Positions 8,086 to 17,397 of a stretch of 64,000 nt of DNA are shown in pieces. The stretch is from Streptomyces sp. CNH099 (GTDB taxonomy: Bacteria; Actinomycetota; Actinomycetes; Streptomycetales; Streptomycetaceae). The translations under genes and the position numbers were made by a program. The stretch spans positions 62,001 to 126,000 of the forward strand of contig AZWL01000013.1 of the NCBI GenBank assembly GCA_000514715.1. Direction: 5' to 3'. Each line of letters begins with the position of its first letter. Position 1 is the first letter of the stretch. The notes beneath the pieces are model-generated. The model did not search any database. It worked only from the letters and a program-made list of their open reading frames with translations, and was not told where the DNA came from.

Positions 8086-8937
8086 TCAGGGCTTGCGCAG
8101 CAGGCCGCCGTAGTCGTACAGCCGGGTGCTCTTCTGCGTGATGCCGACGTACTTCTGCAGCTCCGGCGGGACCGGCGGCAGCGGCGGCTGGGACGGGTCC
8201 GGGCGCCACTCCGCAATGTTCCCCATGCCCGGGGCCACCGGCTCCAGCCCGTCGGTGAAGGCGTCCACCTGCCGAGGGGTGCGGGTCTGCCAGGGGACGT
8301 GGTTGCTGTTCATGTACTCGGACGAGACCTTGGCGTGCTCCTCGTCGTCGGTGACGGCCTGGCTCAGCGCCATGTAACTGCCCGGCACGGCCCGGTCGAT
8401 GACCGTACGCAGCACGGTCCGCGGGTCGTCGGCGTCGGTGAGGTGGTGGACGACGGAGAGGAAGAGCACGGCGAGCGGCTCCTTGAAGTCGATCAGCCGC
8501 TGCAGGTCGGGGTGGCCGAGGACGACCTCCTGGTCGCGCATGTCGGCGGTGATCACCACGGTGGAGTCGTCGTCGGCGAGCAGCGCGCGGCCGTGGGCGA
8601 GGACGATGGGGTCGATGTCGACGTAGACGACGCGGGTGTCCTTGTCGAACTGCTGGGCGACCTGGTGGACGTTGTTGTCCGTCGGCAGGCCGCAGCCCAT
8701 GTCGAGGAACTGGCGGATCCCGGCCTCCTGCGCCAGGTAGCGCACCGCCCGGTAGAGGAAGAGACGATTCTGCCGGGTGATGTCCAGGCCCTCGGGGAAC
8801 CGCGGTAATCCGGCGCGGATCATGTCGCGGTCGACCTCGTAGTTGTCCTTGCCGCCGAGCATCCAGTCGTAGGCGCGTGCGGAGGTGGGACGGTCGGTCG
8901 GGATACCGGGAATCGAGGGTCCTTCGTCAGGCGACAT
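8086..8937 (-). CDS. SAM-dependent methyltransferase, DUF574 family
   Basis: The 283-residue protein belongs to the actinobacterial S-adenosyl methyltransferase family once called DUF574. The SAM-binding motif reads FLDMGCGLPT near residue 83, followed by VVYVDIDPIVLAHGRALL and by ITADMRD. The N-terminal SARAYDWMLGGKDNY block and the C-terminal YDYGGLLRKP end are typical. The ATG at 8937 has a GAGGAG ribosome site. Targets of this family are unknown; members are common in Streptomyces and often sit beside regulators, as here with the AfsR-like gene. A paralogue lies at 20691-21515. Confidence 0.88.
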   Translation of the reverse strand: MSPDEGPSIPGIPTDRPTSARAYDWMLGGKDNYEVDRDMIRAGLPRFPEGLDITRQNRLFLYRAVRYLAQEAGIRQFLDMGCGLPTDNNVHQVAQQFDKDTRVVYVDIDPIVLAHGRALLADDDSTVVITADMRDQEVVLGHPDLQRLIDFKEPLAVLFLSVVHHLTDADDPRTVLRTVIDRAVPGSYMALSQAVTDDEEHAKVSSEYMNSNHVPWQTRTPRQVDAFTDGLEPVAPGMGNIAEWRPDPSQPPLPPVPPELQKYVGITQKSTRLYDYGGLLRKP

Positions 8938-9184
8938 TGCCCACTCTCCTCTTCTCAGAACGTGCGAACAGGCCGTCGTACGACGGGAGATGAGACTATC
9001 CACCGCCGCCCGCCCGGACCACCGGACCCCCGCGCCCATCGGGCCCCGCCGGGCCCGCCGGGCCCCGGTCCGCGGACGGTCGTCCCCGGTCGGGAGGCCC
9101 GGCCGCACGTTCTGCCGGTCGCGTGGCCCTCCCCCGTACGGCGGCCACGCGACCGGTGCCGGCATCCAAGATGCGGAACACACC

Positions 9185-9212
9185 TGGCACGGACCTTGCA
9201 GGCACCTAGAAT
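9185..9212 (+). promoter_or_regulatory. candidate promoter of the AfsR-like regulator
   Basis: TGGCAC at 9185-9190 and TAGAAT at 9207-9212 are separated by 16 bp, about 50 bp before the regulator start. The match is to vegetative-type promoter consensus only. Confidence 0.4.
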
Positions 9213-9260
9213 CCGCCGGTGGTGCCGCCGGACGGGCGGCCTTGTATGCGGGGGACGGGC

Positions 9261-12200
9261 ATGGAACTGCGGCTGCTGGGCGGAATCGAGGCTGTGGCGG
9301 GCGACGGACGTCCGCTGGACCTCGGCCCCGCGCGGCAGCGGTCCGTGCTCGCCGCGCTGCTGCTCGACGCCGGCCGCGCGGTGTCCACGGACCAGCTGAT
9401 CGACCGGGTGTGGGGGCACACCCCGCCGCAGCGGGCCAGGGAGACGCTGTACAGCTACCTGTCCCGGCTGCGTCGTACCCTGCCCGGCACGTCGGCAACC
9501 CTCGTGCGCGGCGCCGACGGGTACGAACTCGCCGTCGCGGCCGAGTCGGTGGACGTCCACCGCTTCCGCCTGCTGCTCGCCCGCGGGCGGGAGGCGGAGG
9601 ACGACGCCGGGGCCGCCGGACTCTTCCGCGAGGCGCTGGCGCTCTGGCGCGGCGAGCCGTTCCCCGGCGTCGACACCCCGTGGTTCAACGCCGCGCGCAC
9701 CGCGCTCGGCAAGGAGCGGCTGGCCGCGGAGCTGGACTGCGCCGACGTGCGGCTGCGCCTCGGCGACCACGCCGCGCTGGTCACGGCACTCGCCGAACGC
9801 ACCGCAGCCCACCCGCTGGACGAGCGGCTGGCCGCCCAGTACATGACCGCCCTCTACCGCTGCGGCCGGTCCGCCGACGCGCTCGCCCACTACCGGCACG
9901 TCCGCGGCCTGCTCGCCGAGGAGCTGGGCATCGACCCGGGCCGGCCGCTGCAACTGCTGCACCAGGCGGTCCTGAGCGCCGACCCGGCCCTGAGCCTCCC
10001 GGAGTCCGCGCACCTCCCGGGGGCGGACCGGACGGCCGCCGCACGGGGCCCGGCACCCGCCCGGTCCGCCGCGCCCGCCGACTGGTCCGTCCAGTGCCAG
10101 CTGCCGCCCGCCGTACGGGGCTTCGCCGGCCGCACCGACCTCGTCACCCGCCTCACGCAGCTGCTGGAGGCCCGCGACGCCGCTCCCGTCGTCGTCTCCG
10201 GCTCGCCCGGGGTCGGCAAGACCGCGCTCGCCGTCCACCTCGCCCACCGGCTGCGCCCGGCGTTCCCCGACGGCCAGTGGTACGTCAGCCTGCAGGGCAC
10301 CCGCGAGCGCCCGCGCGACCCCGCCGACGTCCTCGCCGGCCTGCTGCGCATCTCCGGCGAGGACGCCGCCGCCATCCCCGAGTCGCCGGAGGACCGCGCC
10401 GGGGCGTTTCGCGGCCGGGTCGCCGACCGCCGCGTGCTGCTGGTGCTCGACGACGCCGCGGACGCCGCGCAGGTGCGCCCCCTGCTCCCCGGCACGGCGG
10501 GCGTGGCGGTGCTCGTCACCAGCCGCTCCGACCTGCGGGGCCTGACGGCCAGCCACGCGGCGCACCCCGTACCGCTGGACGTCCTGCTCCCCGGCGAGGC
10601 GCACGACCTGCTCGCCGGCGTCCTGGGCGAACGCCGGGTCGCCGCGGAGCCCGCGGCGGCGGCGCGGCTGGCGGAGCTGTGCGCCCGGCTGCCGCTGGCG
10701 CTGCGGATCGGGGCCGCCAACCTCGCGGCGCGGCCGGGGCGCTCCCTCCGGGAGTACGCGGACGAGCTGGCGGGCGACGGCCGGCTGGCGAAGCTGTCCA
10801 TCGCCGGCGACCGCGAGGCCGCCGTCCGTACCGCCTTCGACCACTCCTACGCCGCCCTGGAGCCGACCGCCGCCCGGCTCTTCGGCCTGCTCGGGCTGCA
10901 CCCCGGGCCGGACTTCACGGCGGCCGCGGCGGCGGCCCTGCTCGACTGCCCGCCCGCCGGCGCCGCGGAGCCGCTGGACCGGCTGGCCACCGCCGGCCTG
11001 GTGCAGCACACCGGCGCCGACCGGTACCAGTTCCACGACCTGCTGCGGCTGTACGCCGCCGAGCGGGCCGCGGCCGACCCGGACCGGCAGGCCGCCTGGC
11101 GGCGGCTGTGCGACTGGTACCTGGCCAGCGCGGACGCCGCCACCGCCTTCGACTTCACCGGCATGGCCCAGCTTCCCCGGGCCCGCAGCACGTCCGGCCG
11201 GTTCCGCGACGGGCCGCAGGCGCTCGCCTGGCTCGACGCCGAGCGGGCCAACCTCGTCGCCGTCGTCGCCCGCGCCGCCGCGGCCGGCCCGGCCGAGATC
11301 GCCTGGCAACTGGCCGACCAGCTGCGGATGTTCTTCTACTACTGCGGCCACCTGCCGGAGTGGGAGGCGACGGCCACCGCGGGGCTGCGGGCGGCGGAAG
11401 ACCGCGGCGAGGTGCAGGCCCGGGGAGCGATGTACCACAGTCTCGGGCTGCTGCGGCAGTCCACCGGCGACTCCGACGCCGCCCTCGACGCCCTGCACCG
11501 CGCGCTGGACGACTACCGCGCCAGCGGCCTCGCGACGGGCGAGACCGCGATCTTCAGCAACCTGGCGGTGCACGCCGGGCGGCGCGGCGAGATGCGCCTG
11601 GCGCTGCACTACCAGGAGGCCGGCATCGAGGTGCTCCGCGGCATCGACAAGCCGGTGCAGCTGGGCACGTCGCTCAACACCCTGGGCCTGATCCACACCT
11701 ACCTCGGCCAGTTCGACCGCGGGCTCGACCGCACCACCGAGTCGATCGAGATCTGCCGGCGCGAGGGGCAGCCGGCGCGCACCATCAGCCCGCTGATCAA
11801 CCGCGCCCTGACCCACAGCCAGCTGGGGCGCTACGAAGAGGCGCTGGCGGACGCCGCCGAGGCGCTGCGGCTGTGCCGGGAGCACCGCGCACGCTGGCAC
11901 GACCCCAGCGCCCACGGGGCCCTGGCCGGCGCCCACCTCGGCATGGGCCGCCTCGACCTCGCCGAGACCCACGCCGAGCAGGCCCTCAGGACCGCCCGCG
12001 AGGTCGGCGACCCCGGCGAGGAGGCGGACGCCCTGACCGCGCTCGCGCACCTGCACCGCCTGCGCGGCCGCCTCACCCCGGCCGCGGACCACCTCGCGGC
12101 GGCCCTGGGCATCACCCGCCGCTGCGGCTTCCGCCACCAGGAGGCGGAGGCCCACGCGGCCCTGGCCCGCGTCCACCTCGCCGCGGGCGACGCCGCCACG

Positions 12201-12395
12201 GCCGCGGACCACGCGGAACTCGCCCTCACCACGGCCCGCGACCTGGGCCTGCCCCCGACGGAGCACCGCGCCCTGACGGCCCTCGCGGCGGCGGCCCGCG
12301 CCGCGGACGACCCCGAGGCCGCCGCCCGCCACGAAGCCGAGGCCCGCCGCATCGAGGAGCAGACGGGCCAGCACCCGGGCCCGGGCGCTCAGTAG
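9261..12395 (+). CDS. AfsR/SARP-family transcriptional regulator with NB-ARC and TPR domains
   Basis: This is a 1044-residue large SARP. The N-terminal OmpR-like winged helix starts at MELRLLGG, the BTAD domain occupies about residues 95-245, and a STAND/NB-ARC ATPase follows with Walker A GSPGVGKTA near 313 and Walker B VLLVLDDAAD near 391. TPR-like helical repeats run from about 690 to the end. Such proteins activate metabolite clusters by binding direct heptamer repeats near the -35 site. The ATG at 9261 is preferred over 9219 because GGGGGACG precedes it and the motif-bearing domain begins there. It lies 1.2 kb from the ammonia-lyase cluster and may regulate it, although the cluster's shared element is a palindrome rather than the direct repeats expected of a SARP. 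Confidence 0.9.
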   Translation: MELRLLGGIEAVAGDGRPLDLGPARQRSVLAALLLDAGRAVSTDQLIDRVWGHTPPQRARETLYSYLSRLRRTLPGTSATLVRGADGYELAVAAESVDVHRFRLLLARGREAEDDAGAAGLFREALALWRGEPFPGVDTPWFNAARTALGKERLAAELDCADVRLRLGDHAALVTALAERTAAHPLDERLAAQYMTALYRCGRSADALAHYRHVRGLLAEELGIDPGRPLQLLHQAVLSADPALSLPESAHLPGADRTAAARGPAPARSAAPADWSVQCQLPPAVRGFAGRTDLVTRLTQLLEARDAAPVVVSGSPGVGKTALAVHLAHRLRPAFPDGQWYVSLQGTRERPRDPADVLAGLLRISGEDAAAIPESPEDRAGAFRGRVADRRVLLVLDDAADAAQVRPLLPGTAGVAVLVTSRSDLRGLTASHAAHPVPLDVLLPGEAHDLLAGVLGERRVAAEPAAAARLAELCARLPLALRIGAANLAARPGRSLREYADELAGDGRLAKLSIAGDREAAVRTAFDHSYAALEPTAARLFGLLGLHPGPDFTAAAAAALLDCPPAGAAEPLDRLATAGLVQHTGADRYQFHDLLRLYAAERAAADPDRQAAWRRLCDWYLASADAATAFDFTGMAQLPRARSTSGRFRDGPQALAWLDAERANLVAVVARAAAAGPAEIAWQLADQLRMFFYYCGHLPEWEATATAGLRAAEDRGEVQARGAMYHSLGLLRQSTGDSDAALDALHRALDDYRASGLATGETAIFSNLAVHAGRRGEMRLALHYQEAGIEVLRGIDKPVQLGTSLNTLGLIHTYLGQFDRGLDRTTESIEICRREGQPARTISPLINRALTHSQLGRYEEALADAAEALRLCREHRARWHDPSAHGALAGAHLGMGRLDLAETHAEQALRTAREVGDPGEEADALTALAHLHRLRGRLTPAADHLAAALGITRRCGFRHQEAEAHAALARVHLAAGDAATAADHAELALTTARDLGLPPTEHRALTALAAAARAADDPEAAARHEAEARRIEEQTGQHPGPGAQ

Positions 12396-12538
12396 TGGTA
12401 CCTGGCGGCCGGGATCACGATCTCCTCGTCCGTGACCAGGTAGACAAGTCGGTGCTCGTCGTCGAGCCTTCTCGTCCGGACGGACCGGATCGCGCTCCTA
12501 CGGCGGGGTCCGGCGCGGGCGGCGGTGATTACCCGTGA
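12389..12538 (-). pseudogene. remnant of a YoeB/Txe-type toxin gene
   Basis: The minus strand, in the frame ending TGA at 12391-12389, reads RRLDDEHRLVYLVTDEEIVI then PAARYHY. This is the conserved C-terminal end of YoeB/Txe mRNA interferases (a DEHRLVY motif and the terminal RYHY). An in-frame TAA at about 12541-12539 closes the frame upstream, no start codon is present, and no YefM antitoxin is seen. Its stop overlaps the end of the AfsR-like gene. It is a decayed fragment. Confidence 0.6.
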
Positions 12539-12676
12539 TTAGCCCGTGACCTGTCTTGACGTGCTTCGCGGTTCGGCGGCACAGTCCTGGCAATCCGCAT
12601 GAGCACCGCCCTGCCGGCTCACGGCCCCGTGCTAATGCGTATTACCTGGAGTCGCACAGCCGACAAGGAGTCCGTC

Positions 12677-13684
12677 ATGACACTCGACCGCCGCCGCTTT
12701 CTGCGCTCCGCCACCGCCGCCACCGCGGCCACCGCCGGCGGCACGCTGCTCGCCCTCGGCGAGCCCGGCGCCACGCCCGCGCTCGCCGCGCCCGGGGGCT
12801 TTCCCGACTACCGGTACGTGCGCACCCTGCTCACGCCGGAGAAGCTCTCCTACAACCCCACCGGCGAGATCATCTTCCCCTGCGTCCGCGGCGTCTACGA
12901 CCGCCTCCCCACGTTCCTCGGCCGCTACTACCTCTACTACGCCCCCCACGACAGGCCCGGCGGCATCTGCCTCGCCTACGGCGACTCCCTGGAGGGGCCG
13001 TTCACCGAGTACCCGCGCAACCCCGTCGTCGGCAACGTCTGGAAGCCGCACTACAGCGTCAGCCACGTCTCCTCCCCCCACGTCATGTGGCACGCCGGGC
13101 GCCGCGAGATGTGGCTCTACTTCCACGGCGAGAACAACACCACCCGGCTCGCCCGCTCCAAGGACGGCATCCACTTCCGGTACGACAAGGCCGTGCTCAC
13201 CACCGCGATGCTCCCCGCCGGCACCACCGAGACCTCCTACGCCCGCGTCTTCCCGTACCGGCTGCCGGACCGCGGCGCCCGCTACGTCATGGTGTTCATG
13301 CGCAACGACCGCGCCAACCACCGCGACATCGGCTGGGGCTGGTCGGCCGACGGCCGCACCTGGACGTTCGACCCCGAGCCGCTCATCGACCACGCCGCCG
13401 TCGGCGCCTCCGACGTCTCCGGCGCGCACCTGCTCCGGCGGGGCGGCCGGACGTACGTCGTCTACCACACCGACAAGGGCAGCGGCGGGAACATCCTCAT
13501 CACCGAGGTCGGCGCCGACTTCTCCCGCCGCGACCACCTCGGCGTCTTCTACGACTCCGGCTCCGCCGCCCCGGAGAACGGCCGCGCGGCGGCCCCGGCG
13601 TTCGGCACCGACCGCGGCGTGCCGTACATGATCTACGAGGCCGGCGGACGCCTCTCCGGCGTCATCGCGATGGCCCGCGGCTGA
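12677..13684 (+). CDS. Tat-exported beta-propeller glycosidase-like protein
   Basis: The 335-residue protein starts with a twin-arginine signal (MTLDRRRFLRSATAAT), cleaved probably after ALAA near residue 39. The mature part has repeated short beta motifs (YYLYYAPHDRPGGICLAYGD, HVMWHAGRREMWLYFHG, VSGAHLLRRGGRTYVVYH) typical of the five-bladed propellers of the GH43/GH130/GH32 group. An extracytoplasmic sugar-binding or hydrolysing role is likely; the exact family and catalytic acids could not be fixed by eye. The ATG at 12677 has an AAGGAG ribosome site and places the Tat motif at the N-terminus. Upstream, TTGACG at about 12556 could be a -35 element, and TAATGCGTATTA is a weak dyad. Confidence 0.65.
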   Translation: MTLDRRRFLRSATAATAATAGGTLLALGEPGATPALAAPGGFPDYRYVRTLLTPEKLSYNPTGEIIFPCVRGVYDRLPTFLGRYYLYYAPHDRPGGICLAYGDSLEGPFTEYPRNPVVGNVWKPHYSVSHVSSPHVMWHAGRREMWLYFHGENNTTRLARSKDGIHFRYDKAVLTTAMLPAGTTETSYARVFPYRLPDRGARYVMVFMRNDRANHRDIGWGWSADGRTWTFDPEPLIDHAAVGASDVSGAHLLRRGGRTYVVYHTDKGSGGNILITEVGADFSRRDHLGVFYDSGSAAPENGRAAAPAFGTDRGVPYMIYEAGGRLSGVIAMARG

Positions 13685-13695
13685 CACCGGCGGTG

Positions 13696-13739
13696 GGACG
13701 GCCCGGCGGCCCGGCGTGCCGCGGCCCGCCGGGCCGTCC
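13696..13739. terminator. bidirectional terminator hairpin
   Basis: GGACGGCCCGGCGG (13696-13709) pairs with CCGCCGGGCCGTCC (13726-13739). It sits between the convergent hydrolase and membrane-anchored protein genes. Confidence 0.75.
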
Positions 13740-14968
13740 TACCGCAGCACCCGCACCGGGTCGCCGTCGCCGTCCACCGCCGTCACCTCGTACCCCGTCC
13801 TGCTGTCGATCCCGTACTCCGCCAGGTCGACGGTCAGGTACCGGCCTTGCCCGGTGATCCGCCTGCCGTCCGCGAGGACGACCTCGATCCGCGCGACCTC
13901 CTCGGTGCCCGCGACCACGATCCAGTGCCGGTACGGGCCGTCCTCGGCCGGGTCCGTGCGGTCGTACCACGACGCCACCGCGGCGTCGCGCCACAGCGTG
14001 CCGGGCACGTCCCGGCCGAGGACCCAGCCGCCCGAGTCGATGGCGTCGGAGCCGAGGAGCAGCAGGTCCCGCTCGCCGGTGCCCAGGGTGAGGAGCGAAG
14101 CCGTGCCGCCCGCGGGCAGTTCGCCGCGCCACAGCTCCGAGACGAACCACAGTCTCGTCATCAGCTCCCGGGTCTCGCTCTTGTCGACGCAGGCCGCACG
14201 CGACAGCAACCGCAGCTGCGCGGCGCCGAGGCCCCGCTCCGCCACCCGCGGCCGGTCCTCGGGCGGGCGCCGGCCCGCGCCGTCCAGCGGCCGGACGTCG
14301 TCGAGCAGCAGCGCCCCGACGGGGCTGCGCTCGGAGCGCACCGCGTGGTACAGGACGTCCTCGTCGCCGCGTTCGGCGACGACCCGCAGCCCGCAGCCGC
14401 CGGGGCCGACCTCGGGCACGTCGAGCGCGACTCCGTCCGCGGTGTCGAGCGGCCGCCACTCCACCTCGTCCCCGGCGAGCACCGCGGCCTCCAGCCGCGC
14501 GTCCGTACCCGACGAGCCGTCGCCCACCCACACGTCGGCCGGGCCGACGAGCAGCGACCGGGCGGCGAGCGGCCCCGGGTCCTCCCCGTCCGCCACGGCC
14601 CCGACCGGCGTGACCCACCGCACCTCGCCGTCGCCGTCCGCGGGGCGCACGTAGGCGCTGCCGAGGCCGGTCTCGTCGAGCAGGACGACGACGTCCGCGT
14701 CGCCGGCGCGGCCCGCGTGCACGACGGAGAGCGCGCCGCGCGGGCGGTCGGCGGCGGGCTCGGCGCGCCAGGCCGCGGCGGCCGTACGGACCAGGTCCTC
14801 GTCCGCGTCCGCGAAGTCCACGACGGGGTTCGGCTCCTCGGTCCCGGAGTCCGCGACCAGCCAGGTCGCGGTCGCCCCGACGATCAGCCCGGCGATCCCG
14901 GCCACGACGGGCAGCCGGCCCCGCAGCAACCCCCCGGCGGAACGCGTCCCGCCCCGTATGCGCGTCAT
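13739..14968 (-). CDS. membrane-anchored protein of unknown function
   Basis: The 409-residue product has a basic N-terminus and one hydrophobic segment (about residues 20-40, LPVVAGIAGLIVGATATWLV), then a large domain expected outside the membrane. I do not recognise a family. The exported part is rich in Asp, Glu and Gly with beta-like stretches, and has only a few cysteines. It is convergent with the propeller protein and divergent from the lipoprotein hydrolase. The ATG at 14968 is the first in the frame and places the basic residues before the membrane segment. Confidence 0.6.
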   Translation of the reverse strand: MTRIRGGTRSAGGLLRGRLPVVAGIAGLIVGATATWLVADSGTEEPNPVVDFADADEDLVRTAAAAWRAEPAADRPRGALSVVHAGRAGDADVVVLLDETGLGSAYVRPADGDGEVRWVTPVGAVADGEDPGPLAARSLLVGPADVWVGDGSSGTDARLEAAVLAGDEVEWRPLDTADGVALDVPEVGPGGCGLRVVAERGDEDVLYHAVRSERSPVGALLLDDVRPLDGAGRRPPEDRPRVAERGLGAAQLRLLSRAACVDKSETRELMTRLWFVSELWRGELPAGGTASLLTLGTGERDLLLLGSDAIDSGGWVLGRDVPGTLWRDAAVASWYDRTDPAEDGPYRHWIVVAGTEEVARIEVVLADGRRITGQGRYLTVDLAEYGIDSRTGYEVTAVDGDGDPVRVLR

Positions 14969-15156
14969 GCACGCGAGCGTAGCGCCGGAACCGCACCCCG
15001 GCGATCCGCCCGCCGCGTACCGCCGTGGACACCCCGCCGCCCGCCGCCGTCCCCCGCGCGAGCTACACGCAGGTGTCCGCCCTGCGGTGACGATTCCGGG
15101 GCCGCCGGGTCCCTAGCGTTCTGCGCGGCCCTGCTTCCCGCTTCCTGGAGGACATC

Positions 15157-16122
15157 GTGCTCGGCAGCACCCGCAGCACCCGCAGCATCCGCGGCAACGG
15201 CGCCGCAACGGCACTGGTCTGGCTGTGCTGCGCCGCGGCCGGCGCAGCGCTCGCCGGCTGCTCGGAGGACTCGGATCCGGCGGGCTCGGCGGCCTCCGAC
15301 GACCCGCGGGCCGCGGCCGCCGACCGGGAGCGCGACGGCGGCGACCTGCTCACCGGCACCGAGAAGATCGACGTCGGCGGCCGGTCGGTGAACGTGTCCT
15401 GCGCCGGCGATGCCGCGGGCGACCGGCCGGTGGTCGTGCTGCTCTCCGGGGGCGGTGACGACCTGACGAAGCTGGCCGGCATCCAGAAGACGCTGAGCGC
15501 CGAGGACCGGGTCTGCTCGTACGACCGGCTGGGCCAGGGCGCGAGCGACAAGCCCGGCGGGCCGCAGACGCTCAAGAGCACCGGCGAGGTGCTGACCGGC
15601 GTCCTGGACCGGGTCGCCGGCGACCGGCCCGTGGTCCTGGCCGGGCACTCGCTGGGCGGCCTGATCTCCGCGCGGTACGCGCCCGACCACCGGGACCGGG
15701 TCAAGGGGCTGGTCCTGATGGACGCCACCTCGCCGACCCAGAGCGCCGACCTCAGGGAGGAGGTCCCCGACTCCGCCACCGGCCCGGCGGTCGAGCTGCG
15801 CGAGCAGACGCTCGCGGTGCTCGGGGGCCGGGGTCCGGAGAAGCTGACGGTCCCGGACGGGGAGGTGCGTTCCGCGGGCGACATCCCGGTCGAGGTGATC
15901 CGGCACGGGCAGGAGTACCTCGCGCAGGTGCCGGAGTACGGGCCGGGGCTGGAGCGCGCCTGGCTCGGCGGGCAGCGCAAGTGGCTGGCGCTGTCGAAGA
16001 GCAGCAGGCTGAGCACCGCGGAGAACAGCGGGCACCACGTCTACGCCGACGAGCCGGAGGTCGCCGTGCGCGCGATCCGGCGCGTCACCGCGCGGGCGGC
16101 GGACGCGGAGGGCGAGGGCTAG
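15157..16122 (+). CDS. lipoprotein alpha/beta hydrolase
   Basis: The 321-residue protein has a lipoprotein signal with lipobox LAGC (Cys near residue 32), so it should be tethered to the outer membrane face. The hydrolase fold is shown by the strand-turn LLSGGGDD, the nucleophile elbow GHSLGG near residue 165, a DAT acid-region motif near 190 and a late His (SGHHVYADEPE) near 292. Its substrate is unknown; esterase or lipase activity is the family norm. The GTG start at 15157 is preceded by GGAGG. Confidence 0.8.
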   Translation: MLGSTRSTRSIRGNGAATALVWLCCAAAGAALAGCSEDSDPAGSAASDDPRAAAADRERDGGDLLTGTEKIDVGGRSVNVSCAGDAAGDRPVVVLLSGGGDDLTKLAGIQKTLSAEDRVCSYDRLGQGASDKPGGPQTLKSTGEVLTGVLDRVAGDRPVVLAGHSLGGLISARYAPDHRDRVKGLVLMDATSPTQSADLREEVPDSATGPAVELREQTLAVLGGRGPEKLTVPDGEVRSAGDIPVEVIRHGQEYLAQVPEYGPGLERAWLGGQRKWLALSKSSRLSTAENSGHHVYADEPEVAVRAIRRVTARAADAEGEG

Positions 16123-16203
16123 GCGGCGGTGCGGCGGCGGGGCCGGGGCCGGAGCCGTACCGTGCGCGTACGACGAGCCCGCGGCGCCCCGCCGCGCCGC
16201 GGC

Positions 16204-16218
16204 TACACTCCCCCGGTG
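16204..16218 (+). promoter_or_regulatory. leaderless-type promoter of the histidine kinase
   Basis: TACACT (16204-16209) stands 6 nt before the GTG at 16216, and no ribosome-binding site precedes that codon. This supports the GTG as start and a leaderless transcript. Confidence 0.5.
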
Positions 16219-17397
16219 ACGAGTCTCCGCCAACTCCCGGAGCTGTGGCGCCGGTTCGACGTCACGGTCCGGGACCTCCCCCTCGGCCTCCTCATCCTCG
16301 TCGCCGCCCTCCTGCCGGCGTCCCACACCCACGGCACCCGGCTCGGCGGCCTCCCCGGGCGTGACTTCGACGCCCTCGCCGTCGTCGCGGTCGCCCTCCA
16401 GTGCCTCCCGCTCGCGATCCGCCGCCGCCTGCCGCTGCTCTGCCTCACGCTGGTGACGGCCGGCTTCGCCGTCGACCAGCTCCGCGGCTACCACTCGCTC
16501 GCCGGCACCGCCCAGGCGATCGCCCTGATGAGCGCGGGCGCCCATCTGGAGCGCCACCGCCGCCCCCTCGCGCTGCTGTTCTCCGCCGCGTACGTCGCGC
16601 TGGCGATCGCGCTCGTCGCGGCCGGCGGGACCGAGGGGCCGAGCGAGTTCGTCATGTACTACCTGGCGATGTGCCTGGTGTGGGGCATGGGGTCGTGGCT
16701 GCGCGCCACCCGGGCGGCGGAGGCCGAGCACCGGCGCCGGGTCGCCGAGGACACCCGTACCGCCGAACGCACCCGCATCGCCCGCGAGTTGCACGACGTC
16801 GTGACCCACCACGTGACCGCGATGGTCGTGCAGGCCGAGGCGGCGCGCTATCTGACCGCCGCGCCCGACCGCCTCGACACGTCCCTGGCCGCCGTCACCG
16901 ACACCGGCCGCCGCGCCATCACGGACCTGCGGCACCTGCTCGACCTGCTCAGCCCCGACTACGGCGGCGAGGCGCGGACGCCGTCGGCCGGCAGGGTGCT
17001 GACGCTCGTGGAGCAGACGCGGCTGGCGGGGCAGCCGGTGGAGTTCACGGAGGAGGGCGCGCCGCCGGAGTCGACGGGCAGCGCGGACCTGGTGGCGTAC
17101 CGGGTCGTGCAGGAGGCGCTGACGAACGCCCTGAAGCACGCGCACGGCAGCCGCACCGCGGTCGAGGTGCACCACGGCGCGGGCGAGATCACCGTGGCGG
17201 TGAGCACGGCCGGCGCCGGAACCGGCCCCGTCTCGCCGGCCCCCGCGGGCCCGCCGGAGTCGAGCGGCGGCGGCCGGGGGCTGGCGGGCCTGCGCGAGCG
17301 GGTCGACGTCCTGGGCGGCGAGTTCAGCGCGGGCCGCGGGACGGACGGCGGGTTCGTCGTCCGGGCCCGTATCCCGGCGGCGGGCGGCCCGTCGTGA
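16216..17397 (+). CDS. NarL-type sensor histidine kinase
   Basis: The 393-residue membrane kinase has about four to six hydrophobic segments in residues 18-150. A HisKA_3 dimerisation domain follows with phospho-acceptor His193 in the motif RELHDVVTHH, and then a HATPase domain ending in the G-box GRGLAGLRERV. It phosphorylates the adjacent response regulator, whose GTG start overlaps this stop by 4 bp. The signal sensed is unknown. An ATG at 16129 in the same frame gives a basic, low-complexity extension and lacks promoter support, so the GTG at 16216 is preferred. Confidence 0.88.
   Translation: MTSLRQLPELWRRFDVTVRDLPLGLLILVAALLPASHTHGTRLGGLPGRDFDALAVVAVALQCLPLAIRRRLPLLCLTLVTAGFAVDQLRGYHSLAGTAQAIALMSAGAHLERHRRPLALLFSAAYVALAIALVAAGGTEGPSEFVMYYLAMCLVWGMGSWLRATRAAEAEHRRRVAEDTRTAERTRIARELHDVVTHHVTAMVVQAEAARYLTAAPDRLDTSLAAVTDTGRRAITDLRHLLDLLSPDYGGEARTPSAGRVLTLVEQTRLAGQPVEFTEEGAPPESTGSADLVAYRVVQEALTNALKHAHGSRTAVEVHHGAGEITVAVSTAGAGTGPVSPAPAGPPESSGGGRGLAGLRERVDVLGGEFSAGRGTDGGFVVRARIPAAGGPS

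Noticed and set aside
8951..8970. TCTCAGAACGTGCGAAC upstream of the DUF574 gene as a fourth cluster operator
   Set aside because: Only the left half resembles the palindrome; the right arm and -10 spacing are missing.
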